Part shown: positions 15,942 to 23,872 of the stretch, piece after piece
How the letters are laid out: each line of letters opens with the position of its first letter
Numbering within the stretch: the stretch's first letter is position 1
DNA from: an uncultured Ruminococcus sp.
Lineage (GTDB): Bacteria; Bacillota; Clostridia; Oscillospirales; Acutalibacteraceae
Assembly: GCA_902793125.1 (NCBI GenBank)
Contig: CADBCC010000004.1
Location: forward strand, 1-64,000
Length of the DNA stretch: 64,000 bases
Reading direction: 5' to 3'
The notes under the pieces: generated by a model
Told to the model about the DNA's origin: nothing
What the model saw: only the letters and a program-made list of their open reading frames with translations
Databases searched by the model: none
Translations under genes and position numbers: made by a program

Positions 15942-17603
15942 ATGAAAAAATGTAAGAAATGCGGAACTTTAAATCATCCCGACGAGATTTTCTGCACCAA
16001 CTGTGGCGAAAATCTTATGCGTAAGGAATATCTCGTTTCCGACGAAAACACTCCTGCCGTAGATAAAGCGGAAAAACCTGTTGTAAATCAGGCGCGGGAA
16101 GATGATGTTGTTATAGTTCCTGACGAGAATAATTCCGAAAAAGAATTATCAGAGCCCGTAAAAAAATCAAAAAAGAAACTGATAATAATTCTTCTTGTAA
16201 TTTTAGGCGTGCTTCTTGTAGCGGGCGCGGCGGTTGCTTCGTATTTTATGTTCTTCTGGACTCCCGAAAAGCCGACAAAAAATATGATAATCAGCGCTAT
16301 GAACAACGACGAAAATGTTTCTAAAGTTCAGGTCGGAAAAACGCAGTACGACTTTAAAGTTACCAAGTTGGATATTAATAAGGAAAGCTTAGATAAGCAA
16401 AAGTATAATTGTTACGCCGACGTAACGCGCGAGTGCGAGGTTTACGGTATTTCTCCCGTAACGTATAAAGTAAGCTTTGTAAGAAACGGAACATCTTTTA
16501 AATATTCAAAATCCGAAACCGCTGATTCTGAAAACGAGTTTTACGCTTTAACGGGCGTAGACCGCGCGACAGCCGACGCTAAAGTTAAAAAGTATTGCAA
16601 AGACGCGCAGTTTAAAGAGCAGAAAACCGATATTGAAAAAGGCGTTGACCTAATTTATTATACCGTAAATAATGACGAGTACGACGGTATTGTATCTTTA
16701 AAATATAAATTCTCATCCGAAAAAGGCTGGGTATTTAAAAAGTACAGCGATAAAAAGCTTGAGTTTAAAAAGGGAGTTACCCATAAGGAAGACGGCCTTT
16801 ACGCGAACTCAAACGTAAAGAATATTCTTTTCCTCGGCGTAGACAGCGACTCGGGCGTAGGTCGTTCGGACTGTATGATGCTGATTTCCGTTGACGCGAA
16901 TACGGGAACAATAAAACAGACCTCGTTTATGCGCGACAACTGGTTCGAGATTCCGGGCCACGGCGCAAACAAGCTCAACTCGGCATTCGCTTTCGGCGGG
17001 CCTAAACTTACAATGCAGACTATCGGCAATACTTTCGGAATTAAGATTGATAAGTACGTATGCGTAAGCTTTAAGACTTTTAAGGACGTAATCAACAACC
17101 TCGGCGGGGTAGACGTTGAAATCACTTCCGATGAAGCGGGTTATATAAACTGGCAGCTCAATAAAAACGGCCAGGCTAATTCAGTAGGTCTCGTAAGTAC
17201 CTCCGGAGGAGTAACCCACCTTAACGGCCAGCAGGCTTTGTGGCTCTGCCGCGACCGTGGCGGAAACGGCTACAGCGGAAACGACTTTGTACGCACATCA
17301 CGCCAGCGCAGGGTTATCAAAAGCCTTGTTACAACTTATAAAAACTACACACCCTCTAAGGTGCTTTCAACTCTTAACATCCTTAAAAAGAATGTTAAAA
17401 CCAATCTTACAAAAAAAGATTTTAAATGGTTTGCCGAACGTTCGCCGAGATTTTTCAAGTTTAAATTCAAGCAGCGCTGTGTTCCCGGCGACGGTGAATG
17501 GCAGTCGGGAACGTCCTCGGGCGGAGCGTGGATTATCCAGCTTAATGACTTTAAAAAGCTGAAAAAGGATATTCAGACAAATATATATGAGGATTTGAAA
17601 TGA
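15942..17603 (+). CDS. LytR-CpsA-Psr (LCP) protein with N-terminal zinc ribbon
   Basis: 553 residues from ATG 15942 (GGAGG at 15929-15933). Residues 1-22 form a zinc ribbon (CKKCG ... CTNCG), then an acidic linker, a membrane helix at ~78-104, an extracytoplasmic region of ~120 residues and the LCP domain. The LCP domain shows the acidic start LFLGVDSDSGVGRSDCMML, the arginine strand TSFMRDNWFEIPG and the RTSRQRRVI motif that contacts the polyprenyl pyrophosphate. LCP enzymes attach teichoic acids or other glycopolymers to peptidoglycan. A cytoplasmic zinc ribbon on an LCP enzyme is unusual but recurs in Clostridia membrane proteins. The stop overlaps the start of the next gene (ATGA). A decayed copy of its 3' end lies at 20818. 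Confidence 0.87.
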   Translation: MKKCKKCGTLNHPDEIFCTNCGENLMRKEYLVSDENTPAVDKAEKPVVNQAREDDVVIVPDENNSEKELSEPVKKSKKKLIIILLVILGVLLVAGAAVASYFMFFWTPEKPTKNMIISAMNNDENVSKVQVGKTQYDFKVTKLDINKESLDKQKYNCYADVTRECEVYGISPVTYKVSFVRNGTSFKYSKSETADSENEFYALTGVDRATADAKVKKYCKDAQFKEQKTDIEKGVDLIYYTVNNDEYDGIVSLKYKFSSEKGWVFKKYSDKKLEFKKGVTHKEDGLYANSNVKNILFLGVDSDSGVGRSDCMMLISVDANTGTIKQTSFMRDNWFEIPGHGANKLNSAFAFGGPKLTMQTIGNTFGIKIDKYVCVSFKTFKDVINNLGGVDVEITSDEAGYINWQLNKNGQANSVGLVSTSGGVTHLNGQQALWLCRDRGGNGYSGNDFVRTSRQRRVIKSLVTTYKNYTPSKVLSTLNILKKNVKTNLTKKDFKWFAERSPRFFKFKFKQRCVPGDGEWQSGTSSGGAWIIQLNDFKKLKKDIQTNIYEDLK

Positions 17604-17797
17604 AAAGAACGCTAATTGAATTCTTGATAGGTCTGCCTGTTGTAATCTGCGGTTATTTCTTACTTGATTTTTTATATTGTACGTTTTTTACGCACGAACC
17701 CTTTATATTCAATATAAGAAACTGCGGTATCGCTGTTTTGGTATGGTTTGTTGTTGAACTCGTTACATACTTATCAAGAAGGAATAAGTCTAATTAG
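17600..17797 (+). CDS. 65-residue two-helix membrane protein, partner of LCP gene
   Basis: Begins with an ATG that overlaps the LCP stop codon, so it is translationally coupled. Two hydrophobic segments (residues ~6-31 and ~41-60) are joined by a short loop; basic C-terminus RRNKSN. The N-terminal MKRTLIEFLIGLPVV is shared with the 65-residue protein at 21011. No known family comes to mind. Coupling to an LCP gene suggests a role in the same envelope process. Confidence 0.8.
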   Translation: MKRTLIEFLIGLPVVICGYFLLDFLYCTFFTHEPFIFNIRNCGIAVLVWFVVELVTYLSRRNKSN

Positions 17798-18004
17798 TTT
17801 CTGTTTTTATCATACGAACAAATATAATTTCAAGTGAAAATTCTTGTAAATATCATTTAATTCTATTAAAGAATAATAACTTTTTGTTAATATGCTATAT
17901 TATTCTCACGATTTTTACTTGACATTACAAGGAAATAAGTATGATGTTGACAAGACAGACTGACGTTAATTCTGAGATTTTTACTTAAAAATTTTAAAGC
18001 ATAG

Positions 18005-18036
18005 GCACAGTTTTTTACTGCGTCTGTGCTTTTTTG
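18005..18036 (+). terminator. terminator hairpin in the leader of the second exported protein
   Basis: GCACAG (18005-18010) pairs with CTGTGC (18024-18029), followed by seven T residues, only 31 bases before the ATG at 18067. It either ends transcription from the LCP operon or acts as an attenuator for transcripts starting after TTGACA at about 17932. The rest of 17798-18066 is AT-rich with no gene visible. Confidence 0.65.
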
Positions 18037-18066
18037 TTTAAATATTTTTTTACAGGAGGAATTCTT

Positions 18067-20562
18067 ATGAAAAGATGTAAAAAACCGCTGAGTATAATTC
18101 TCGCGGTAATGATGGTAATTGGATTGTTTTCGGCTTTACCTATTGCCGCTGACGCGGCTACAGAGGGAGTTTGGTCAATTGACGATGCCGGAGCTATAAC
18201 CTATTGTTCGGATTGGAGTTCTGCTGAATTAGTTGTACCTAAAACTGTTGCGGGTATTACTGTTAAATCTGTTAATTCCGGAGCAATTGAGGATTGCTAT
18301 TTTACTAAAATCACATTTCTTGGACATATCGATAAACTTTCGTCACAAGCTTTTTCTTATTGTGAGTATATGGAAGAGATGATATTTGAGGAAGGCATTG
18401 ATGAATTCGAGGATTACGCTATTACCGGTACATCAAGCGGCGGCTTCAAGCTCACTATTAAAGAGTCTGAAAATACTGTATTTGGTAACGGTGTTATTCA
18501 GAGCTGGGCTAATCCAAGCGACATTACAATTGCCGCGCTGACTTCAAATACCGGAGCTAAGGCTTTTCAAACAGCCAACGGTTATAATTGGGAAACTGTA
18601 GTAAGCGGTCATACCCACACATGGACAATTGATACAATGTCCTGTACCGCAGAGGATAAAGATACTGTTACGGTTAATCTTGTTTGCGCGGATGACGCTT
18701 CGCATACAACCACTACAACAATCACCAAAGGCGACGATGAATTTACTGTTGTAAGTACAGACGACGCTTCCTGTACAGGAACGGGCACAATGGTTATTAA
18801 CACTAACTTTACTTACGACAGTCAGACTATCGCCGAGAATAATAAGAATGTTACAATCGCGGCTTATGAAAAGCATGACTACGCAAATCAGAAGTGGACT
18901 TGGTGGGATAACAGCCTTATATCCGCTGCCGATCCCGAGGATTCAAATGCTACAGAAAATCCGCTTGCTGTATCATGTTGTAATTGTACTGACGGAGAGT
19001 ACAGAAGATTTGAGTTAACCCCTGACTATTTGAGAACGGTTGATGATAACGGATTTACACGCGGATATATTAAAACAACAAATCAGTTTTTCTCATTCTT
19101 TATTAATACTTACGAATTAAGAGGAAATGTTCATCCCGAAAACAACTATGCTTACTACACCGATACCGCTCCCACATGGGAATGGGCTGACGATTATTCC
19201 TACGCTACCGCTACGTTTGATGACACTCACTTTGAGACCGACAGCAGTATTTACTCCGAGCCGATTGTTGATACTTTGGACGGCAATAAGCAAAAAATAA
19301 GATATGTCGCTACTATAAATTACAGAGGAAATGTATATCACTCCGCCCGAAAAGTTGACGCGCCTCCCGAAACCCATACTATAACATGGAAAAACGACGA
19401 CAATTCCGTAATTGATACAACAATTGTTGAGGACGGCGTAGTTCCCACTCACGCTAATCCGACCAAGGCTTCAACAGCCGAGTACGATTATACATTCGCG
19501 GGCTGGACTCCCGCGGTTGTCGCGGCGACTGAGGACGCGACTTATAAAGCTACTTATACCCGGACCAAGAGAAGCTATACTATTACATGGCTAAATGACG
19601 ACGATTCCTTAATTGATACAACTTCGGTTGAGTACGGCGAAACTCCTACCCACGCTGACGCCACTAAAGCGCCAAGCGGATGTACCGCTTATACTTTCGC
19701 GGGCTGGACGCCAAGTATTGAAGCTGTAACGGGTGAGGCTACCTACAAGGCAAGCTATACATTGTCAGATGATCATGCTTACAATCCTGTATGGTACTGG
19801 ACAGAAAACGAAGCGAGCTATACAGCGGCGTTAAAGCTCACATGCTCGGGCTGCGACGATGAAGTTTTATTAAGCGGCGACGATATTGATTATGACTTTA
19901 ATCCTTTCTGTACTTCATACGACGGCGCGAAAACAACTTACCACGTTTCCGCTGAGTATAATGGAGTGACCTACGAGGAGACTAAGACAGTTCCGAGTAT
20001 TGATACTTCCAACGTAATCGGAAATATCGCGCTCGACGCTATTATGACAACAGCCGCGGACGCTAAGGCTCAGGACGAAAACCAATTCGGATTAAGCGAC
20101 GACGTATATTACCGTAACCTTACCGTTTTAGGTGTTCAGAAGAAAGAGGCCATCGATACAACCGACGGTCGGTCAACAGGAACAGACCTCCGCTTCGTAG
20201 CTGTAGCTAAGAGCGAGCTGCTTGAGGACGCTCAGGATTACGGCTTTATGGTAGCTTCAAGCGCTCAGGGCGTATGGAATACCGATAAGGCTGTCGGAAA
20301 TCTTACTGCGGAAGCTTTCCCGAACTCAAAATACACCTGTAAAGATACCGATAATACAATCTGCGGAGATTACGGAAAATGTGATACAGATACCGATTAT
20401 AAATATATAACCTTGGCGGTTAACGGTGTTGACGAGAATACTACTATTGCCGCGAGATTTTATATTCAGGATTCAAACGGCGTTTACCACTACGCTAAGT
20501 ACACAAACAGATACAGCAAAACATATCAGGGAATCGCGGTTAAATACAGCGATTTAGGTTGA
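18067..20562 (+). CDS. exported multidomain repeat protein with shared C-terminal domain
   Basis: 831 residues; ATG 18067 with AGGAGGA. Signal peptide 1-30 (cleavage after ADA). A BspA-type leucine-rich segment spans ~38-125. A Thr/Asp-rich region with scattered Cys follows. W-x-W repeats are centred near residues 375 and 575 (PTWEWADDYSYATATF; NPVWYWTENEASYTAAL). Two InlB-type beta repeats lie at ~436-565 (TITWKNDDNSVIDTT / TITWLNDDDSLIDTT, each ending FAGWTP). The C-terminal domain ~655-831 is homologous to that of the giant protein at 9608, both ending in LG. No membrane anchor or sortase motif is visible. Probably a surface adhesin or matrix protein. Ten bases downstream begins a peptide gene related to that at 14732. 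Confidence 0.85.
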   Translation: MKRCKKPLSIILAVMMVIGLFSALPIAADAATEGVWSIDDAGAITYCSDWSSAELVVPKTVAGITVKSVNSGAIEDCYFTKITFLGHIDKLSSQAFSYCEYMEEMIFEEGIDEFEDYAITGTSSGGFKLTIKESENTVFGNGVIQSWANPSDITIAALTSNTGAKAFQTANGYNWETVVSGHTHTWTIDTMSCTAEDKDTVTVNLVCADDASHTTTTTITKGDDEFTVVSTDDASCTGTGTMVINTNFTYDSQTIAENNKNVTIAAYEKHDYANQKWTWWDNSLISAADPEDSNATENPLAVSCCNCTDGEYRRFELTPDYLRTVDDNGFTRGYIKTTNQFFSFFINTYELRGNVHPENNYAYYTDTAPTWEWADDYSYATATFDDTHFETDSSIYSEPIVDTLDGNKQKIRYVATINYRGNVYHSARKVDAPPETHTITWKNDDNSVIDTTIVEDGVVPTHANPTKASTAEYDYTFAGWTPAVVAATEDATYKATYTRTKRSYTITWLNDDDSLIDTTSVEYGETPTHADATKAPSGCTAYTFAGWTPSIEAVTGEATYKASYTLSDDHAYNPVWYWTENEASYTAALKLTCSGCDDEVLLSGDDIDYDFNPFCTSYDGAKTTYHVSAEYNGVTYEETKTVPSIDTSNVIGNIALDAIMTTAADAKAQDENQFGLSDDVYYRNLTVLGVQKKEAIDTTDGRSTGTDLRFVAVAKSELLEDAQDYGFMVASSAQGVWNTDKAVGNLTAEAFPNSKYTCKDTDNTICGDYGKCDTDTDYKYITLAVNGVDENTTIAARFYIQDSNGVYHYAKYTNRYSKTYQGIAVKYSDLG

Positions 20563-20572
20563 GGTGGTTAAT

Positions 20573-20755
20573 ATGAAACTAACATATTTAACTCCACGAA
20601 TAGCTGTTGAAGAGCTGGTAAAAGCTGATGTGCTACTCTCTTCAGGCAAATATGATAATCAGAATATTTTCGGTTCGGGACTTGGCTCGTTCTTAGGTCC
20701 CGACGTTGAGGATAATAAAAATATTAACGGGTTCAATCTGGAAAAATTCCTGTAA
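20573..20755 (+). CDS. 60-residue peptide paired with the second exported protein
   Basis: ATG 20573; its ribosome site GAGGTGG overlaps the stop of the upstream gene, so translation is coupled. The N-terminal half contains TPRIAVEELVKADVLLSS, aligning with TPEIMVEELAKIDVLCAS of the 14732 peptide. The C-terminus FNLEKFL aligns with FNLESFL. The middle is variable, Gly/Asn/Asp-rich and eight residues longer. No Cys, no signal peptide and no hydrophobic helix. Function unknown; see the finding on the protein-peptide pairs. Confidence 0.8.
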   Translation: MKLTYLTPRIAVEELVKADVLLSSGKYDNQNIFGSGLGSFLGPDVEDNKNINGFNLEKFL

Positions 20756-20768
20756 TATATTCTAAAAT

Positions 20769-20803
20769 TACGGCTCAAAACTATCTATGAGTTTTGAGCC
20801 GTA
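20769..20803 (+). terminator. terminator of the second protein-peptide operon
   Basis: Stem CGGCTCAAAAC/GTTTTGAGCCG (20771-20781 with 20791-20801). A related hairpin ends the operon at 23759, and both are followed by the same 16-mer. Confidence 0.8.
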
Positions 20804-20817
20804 AAATTATGCGTAAA

Positions 20818-20880
20818 ATGGTGACATTTATAAAGCTTAAAAAAGAAATTCAGGAATATATCTACGAGGATTTAAAATAA
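20818..20880 (+). pseudogene. 3' remnant of a duplicated LCP gene
   Basis: Translates to 20 residues ending LKKEIQEYIYEDLK, next to identical to the C-terminus LKKDIQTNIYEDLK of the LCP protein ending at 17603. Nothing else of an LCP gene precedes it. It stands in front of a paralogue of the small membrane protein that follows the intact LCP gene, so a whole LCP plus membrane-protein unit was once duplicated here and mostly lost. Confidence 0.75.
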
Positions 20881-20886
20881 TCTCTT

Positions 20887-20916
20887 GAAACCGGCTCAAT
20901 TTTTCGAGCCGGTTTC
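20887..20916. terminator. palindromic hairpin after the LCP remnant
   Basis: An eleven-base-pair stem GAAACCGGCTC/GAGCCGGTTTC; no long T tract, so strand and strength are uncertain. Confidence 0.6.
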
Positions 20917-20937
20917 ATATAAAATATAATACTTTTT

Positions 20938-20954
20938 AATTCGATTTTAGAATT
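20938..20954 (-). repeat. 17-mer motif, site 1 (one mismatch)
   Basis: AATTCGATTTTAGAATT; compare AATTCGAATTTAGAATT at the other four sites. Confidence 0.5.
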
Positions 20955-21010
20955 AAAAACTAAGTATTTATGATAAAATTAAAGAAATAATTTTTTATAT
21001 GGTGAGTTAA

Positions 21011-21208
21011 TTGAAAAGAACGGTTATTGAGTTTATAATCGGTTTACCGATTATTGTATTAGGCTATTTTTTTCTTGATTATTTGTATTGTGTTCTTATT
21101 TCACACACTGATTTTTCCTTCGATATTAAAGGCGGCGCAATTGCTGTTGTCGTATGGCTCTCTGTTGTGATTTTTTCACACATAAAAAGAAATAATAAAG
21201 AAAAATAA
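21011..21208 (+). CDS. 65-residue two-helix membrane protein, second copy (TTG start)
   Basis: Same length and plan as the protein at 17600: MKRTVIEFIIGLPIIVLGYF, a second helix and a basic tail KRNNKEK. The start codon is TTG 21011 with a weak GGTGAG, so expression may be low. It follows the LCP remnant at 20818 rather than an intact LCP gene and has lost the overlapping arrangement. It lies 19 bases before the exported PLP enzyme gene, perhaps in one transcript. Confidence 0.75.
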   Translation: MKRTVIEFIIGLPIIVLGYFFLDYLYCVLISHTDFSFDIKGGAIAVVVWLSVVIFSHIKRNNKEK

Positions 21209-21227
21209 TAAATAAAGGAGTAAAAAT

Positions 21228-23759
21228 ATGAGAAAAGCAAAACAATTTATAAGCGTATTTCTTTGTGTATTGCTCGGCGTTTCAACTTTTGTTATAAGCG
21301 CCCGGGCTAAAGATACAAGAAAATATGTAAAATCAATCAGCGTAAAAAAGAAAGCAACCGTTACAATCCCCGCCTCAAAGAAAAAGATTGTAAAAACTTT
21401 TAAGGTTAATGTAAAAGTTAACGGTAAAGCTTCCGCGAAATTTACAGCGAAATCAAGCAAGAAATCCGTCGCTACCGTAAAAGTAAGCGGAAAGAAAATT
21501 AAAGTTACGGCTAAAAAAGCAGGTAAGGTTAAGATTAAAGTTACCACAAAAGCAAAAAATCTTAAAAAGAAAAAGCTCAGCAAAACTCTTACTCTTACCG
21601 TTAAAAAAGCTAAGAAAAAGAGCAATAACTCTAATCCCGCTCCGACTCCGGCTCAAGCTCCCACAGAGGCTCCCACAGAAGCTCCTACAGCTGCTCCCGA
21701 GCCCGGCACGACCGAAGCTCCGACGCAAGCTACCACAGAAGCCGATACGGAAGAACCGACTGACGAACCCGATCCGGATCTTCCCGCGAGGATAGAGCCC
21801 GAAAGTTTAAATATTGATCTTAAATATTCAAATTACAGCAAAAACGATATGATGTCTTTTGCAAGAGACAGCGCCATAGGTTCTATCGCTTACCCCAAAA
21901 GTAACGCTGAGTATACTTTCGATATTGCCGACACAAGCGTTGTTAAACTTACTGAAGACGTAGACGGCGAAAAGTTTTTCTGTTCCGCGGGTGTGGGACA
22001 AACTACCGTAGATGTTTTTGAACAGTTCCCCGGAGAAGAAAAGACCAAGTTAGGAACAATCAATATCAAAGTAACGGAAGCTACAATGTCCGAGGTTTGC
22101 GAAGAAGCTTTCTCAAATTATACCGAAACTGATTATGTGAGCGTTTCGCTTAAATTGGACTTCGATATAAAAAGCTTTGACCTCGGAGCTGTTATAAAAA
22201 AAGTCCTCGGCGAATCGGAAGATATAGGAGTTCAATTTAGCGATAAAGACTATACTGTTTCTTATCAATCCGAAAACGAAAAGGTCGCTGTAGTTGATGA
22301 TAAGGGCTTAATTTCAGGCGTTAAAAACGGCGAAACCCAGATACCTTACGCTATAAAGTTCAGCGATAATTCGGTTGACGAAGAGTTGTTATCCGTAACC
22401 GTTAAAGGAAACGCAATTGAGCATGTTGACGGTTATACAATCGATAATGTAAGAGACTATATTGTCGGTGTAGATACTCCGGTTAAGCTTAACGACGGTT
22501 CGGAAACTCCGCTCGTAAACTTCGATAACGCCGCCACAACTCCCGCGTTTAAAGCTGTTCAAGACGCTGTAAACAAGGAACTTGAGATGTACGGCTCTAT
22601 AGGAAGAGGCTTCTCCCAGAAATCAAACCACTCAACTGATGTTTATAACAATACAAGAGATAAGGTGCTCCAATTCCTTACGGCAGATCCCGATTTATAC
22701 ACCTGTTTCTACGTTAATTCCACAACCGACGGTCTTAACAAACTCGCTTCCGCTTTAGTTGAAAGCGAAGACGATATCGTGCTTACAACCCGAATTGAGC
22801 ATCACGCTAACGACCTCAGCTGGCGTGAACGCTGTAAGGTAATTTACGCGGAGGTTGACGAAAAGGGCAGAGTAATCTACGACGATATCGAAAGACTCTT
22901 AAAAGAAAACAAGGTAAAAATCGTTTCAATTTCGGCGGCATCCAATGTTACAGGCTACGTTGACGATGTCCATAGAGTTGCTAAAATGGCGCATAAATAC
23001 GGCGCTAAAATCGTTGTTGACGGCGCTCAGATCGTCGCCCACAGAAAGTTCTATATGATGGGCGATTTAGACGATCCCGATGATGATATCGACTTTATTG
23101 CTTTCTCGGCGCACAAAATGTATTCTCCCTACGGCGGCGGAGCTGTTGTAGGTCTTACCGAGGAACTCAACCAGCATATGCCGGAATTCTACGGCGGCGG
23201 AACAATCAAAGTCGTAGGCGATGACTGGCAGGTTTATAAGGAAGCTCCCGCGGCATACGAGGCGGGCTCGCCGAACTATCCCGGAGTTGTAGGTTTAGGT
23301 AAGGCGATTGATGTTCTTACAACAATCGGTATGGATAAAATCGAAGCTCACGAAAAAGTTCTTAACCGAAAGCTTATCGACGGACTTGAAAAGCTCCCGA
23401 ACGTTATTCTCTACGGCGATACTGTTAATATAGACGACAGGGTAGGCGTAATAAGCTTTAACTTCAGCGATATTAATACTATGCTGCTTGCGGAACAGTT
23501 AAGCGGTCTCGGCGGAGTTGCCACAAGACGCGGAGCGTTCTGTGCTCATCCGTATGTATGGAGACTTATGGGCATTGACGACGAAACAGTCCGCGGTTTT
23601 GAAAACTGTTCGGACGCCAATACAGCGGGTATGATTCGTGTAAGTTTCGGAATTTATAATAACGAGGAAGAAATTGATAAGCTCCTTGACCTTATGCCCG
23701 CGGCAATGCAGGCGGCGAAAGACGCTAACAAGGACGGAGATATTAAACCCGAGTATTAA
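21228..23759 (+). CDS. exported class V PLP enzyme (cysteine-desulfurase-like) fused to Ig-like domains
   Basis: 843 residues; ATG 21228 with AAAGGAG. Residues 1-27 look like a signal peptide (hydrophobic FISVFLCVLLGVSTFVISA, cleavage after ARA). A Lys-rich Ig-like domain (~30-130), a Pro/Thr/Glu linker (~137-185, repeats of APTEAPT type) and a second Ig-like region (~190-410) follow. Residues ~414-825 are a full class V aminotransferase / cysteine desulfurase domain: NFDNAATTP start, stacking His in RIEHHAND, PLP Asp in VVDGAQI, Schiff-base Lys630 in FSAHKMYSPYGGG, and Cys772 in RRGAFCAHP at the SufS catalytic-Cys position. Such enzymes are normally cytoplasmic, so export is striking. The reading frame is continuous, so this is not two joined genes. 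Reaction unknown; cysteine desulfuration is plausible. Confidence 0.85.
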   Translation: MRKAKQFISVFLCVLLGVSTFVISARAKDTRKYVKSISVKKKATVTIPASKKKIVKTFKVNVKVNGKASAKFTAKSSKKSVATVKVSGKKIKVTAKKAGKVKIKVTTKAKNLKKKKLSKTLTLTVKKAKKKSNNSNPAPTPAQAPTEAPTEAPTAAPEPGTTEAPTQATTEADTEEPTDEPDPDLPARIEPESLNIDLKYSNYSKNDMMSFARDSAIGSIAYPKSNAEYTFDIADTSVVKLTEDVDGEKFFCSAGVGQTTVDVFEQFPGEEKTKLGTINIKVTEATMSEVCEEAFSNYTETDYVSVSLKLDFDIKSFDLGAVIKKVLGESEDIGVQFSDKDYTVSYQSENEKVAVVDDKGLISGVKNGETQIPYAIKFSDNSVDEELLSVTVKGNAIEHVDGYTIDNVRDYIVGVDTPVKLNDGSETPLVNFDNAATTPAFKAVQDAVNKELEMYGSIGRGFSQKSNHSTDVYNNTRDKVLQFLTADPDLYTCFYVNSTTDGLNKLASALVESEDDIVLTTRIEHHANDLSWRERCKVIYAEVDEKGRVIYDDIERLLKENKVKIVSISAASNVTGYVDDVHRVAKMAHKYGAKIVVDGAQIVAHRKFYMMGDLDDPDDDIDFIAFSAHKMYSPYGGGAVVGLTEELNQHMPEFYGGGTIKVVGDDWQVYKEAPAAYEAGSPNYPGVVGLGKAIDVLTTIGMDKIEAHEKVLNRKLIDGLEKLPNVILYGDTVNIDDRVGVISFNFSDINTMLLAEQLSGLGGVATRRGAFCAHPYVWRLMGIDDETVRGFENCSDANTAGMIRVSFGIYNNEEEIDKLLDLMPAAMQAAKDANKDGDIKPEY

Positions 23760-23782
23760 GGAAAATATATTTAATAATTTTA

Positions 23783-23836
23783 AACGGCTCAAACTTTTGT
23801 TTTGAGCCGTTATTTTTTTAGTGACATTTATAAAGC
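23783..23836 (+). repeat. repeat of terminator plus 16-mer (second copy)
   Basis: CGGCTCAAAC...GTTTTGAGCCG hairpin followed by GTGACATTTATAAAGC (23821-23836), as at 20771-20836. It terminates the PLP enzyme gene, and the 16-mer carries the -35 box of the next promoter. Confidence 0.75.
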
Positions 23837-23849
23837 GCTATGTTATAAT
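23821..23849 (+). promoter_or_regulatory. promoter for the DUF218 gene
   Basis: GTGACA (23821-23826) and TATAAT (23844-23849), spacer 17, extended -10 TG at 23841-23842. Confidence 0.75.
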
Positions 23850-23872
23850 ATCGATAATAAGGGGTGAGGTAT

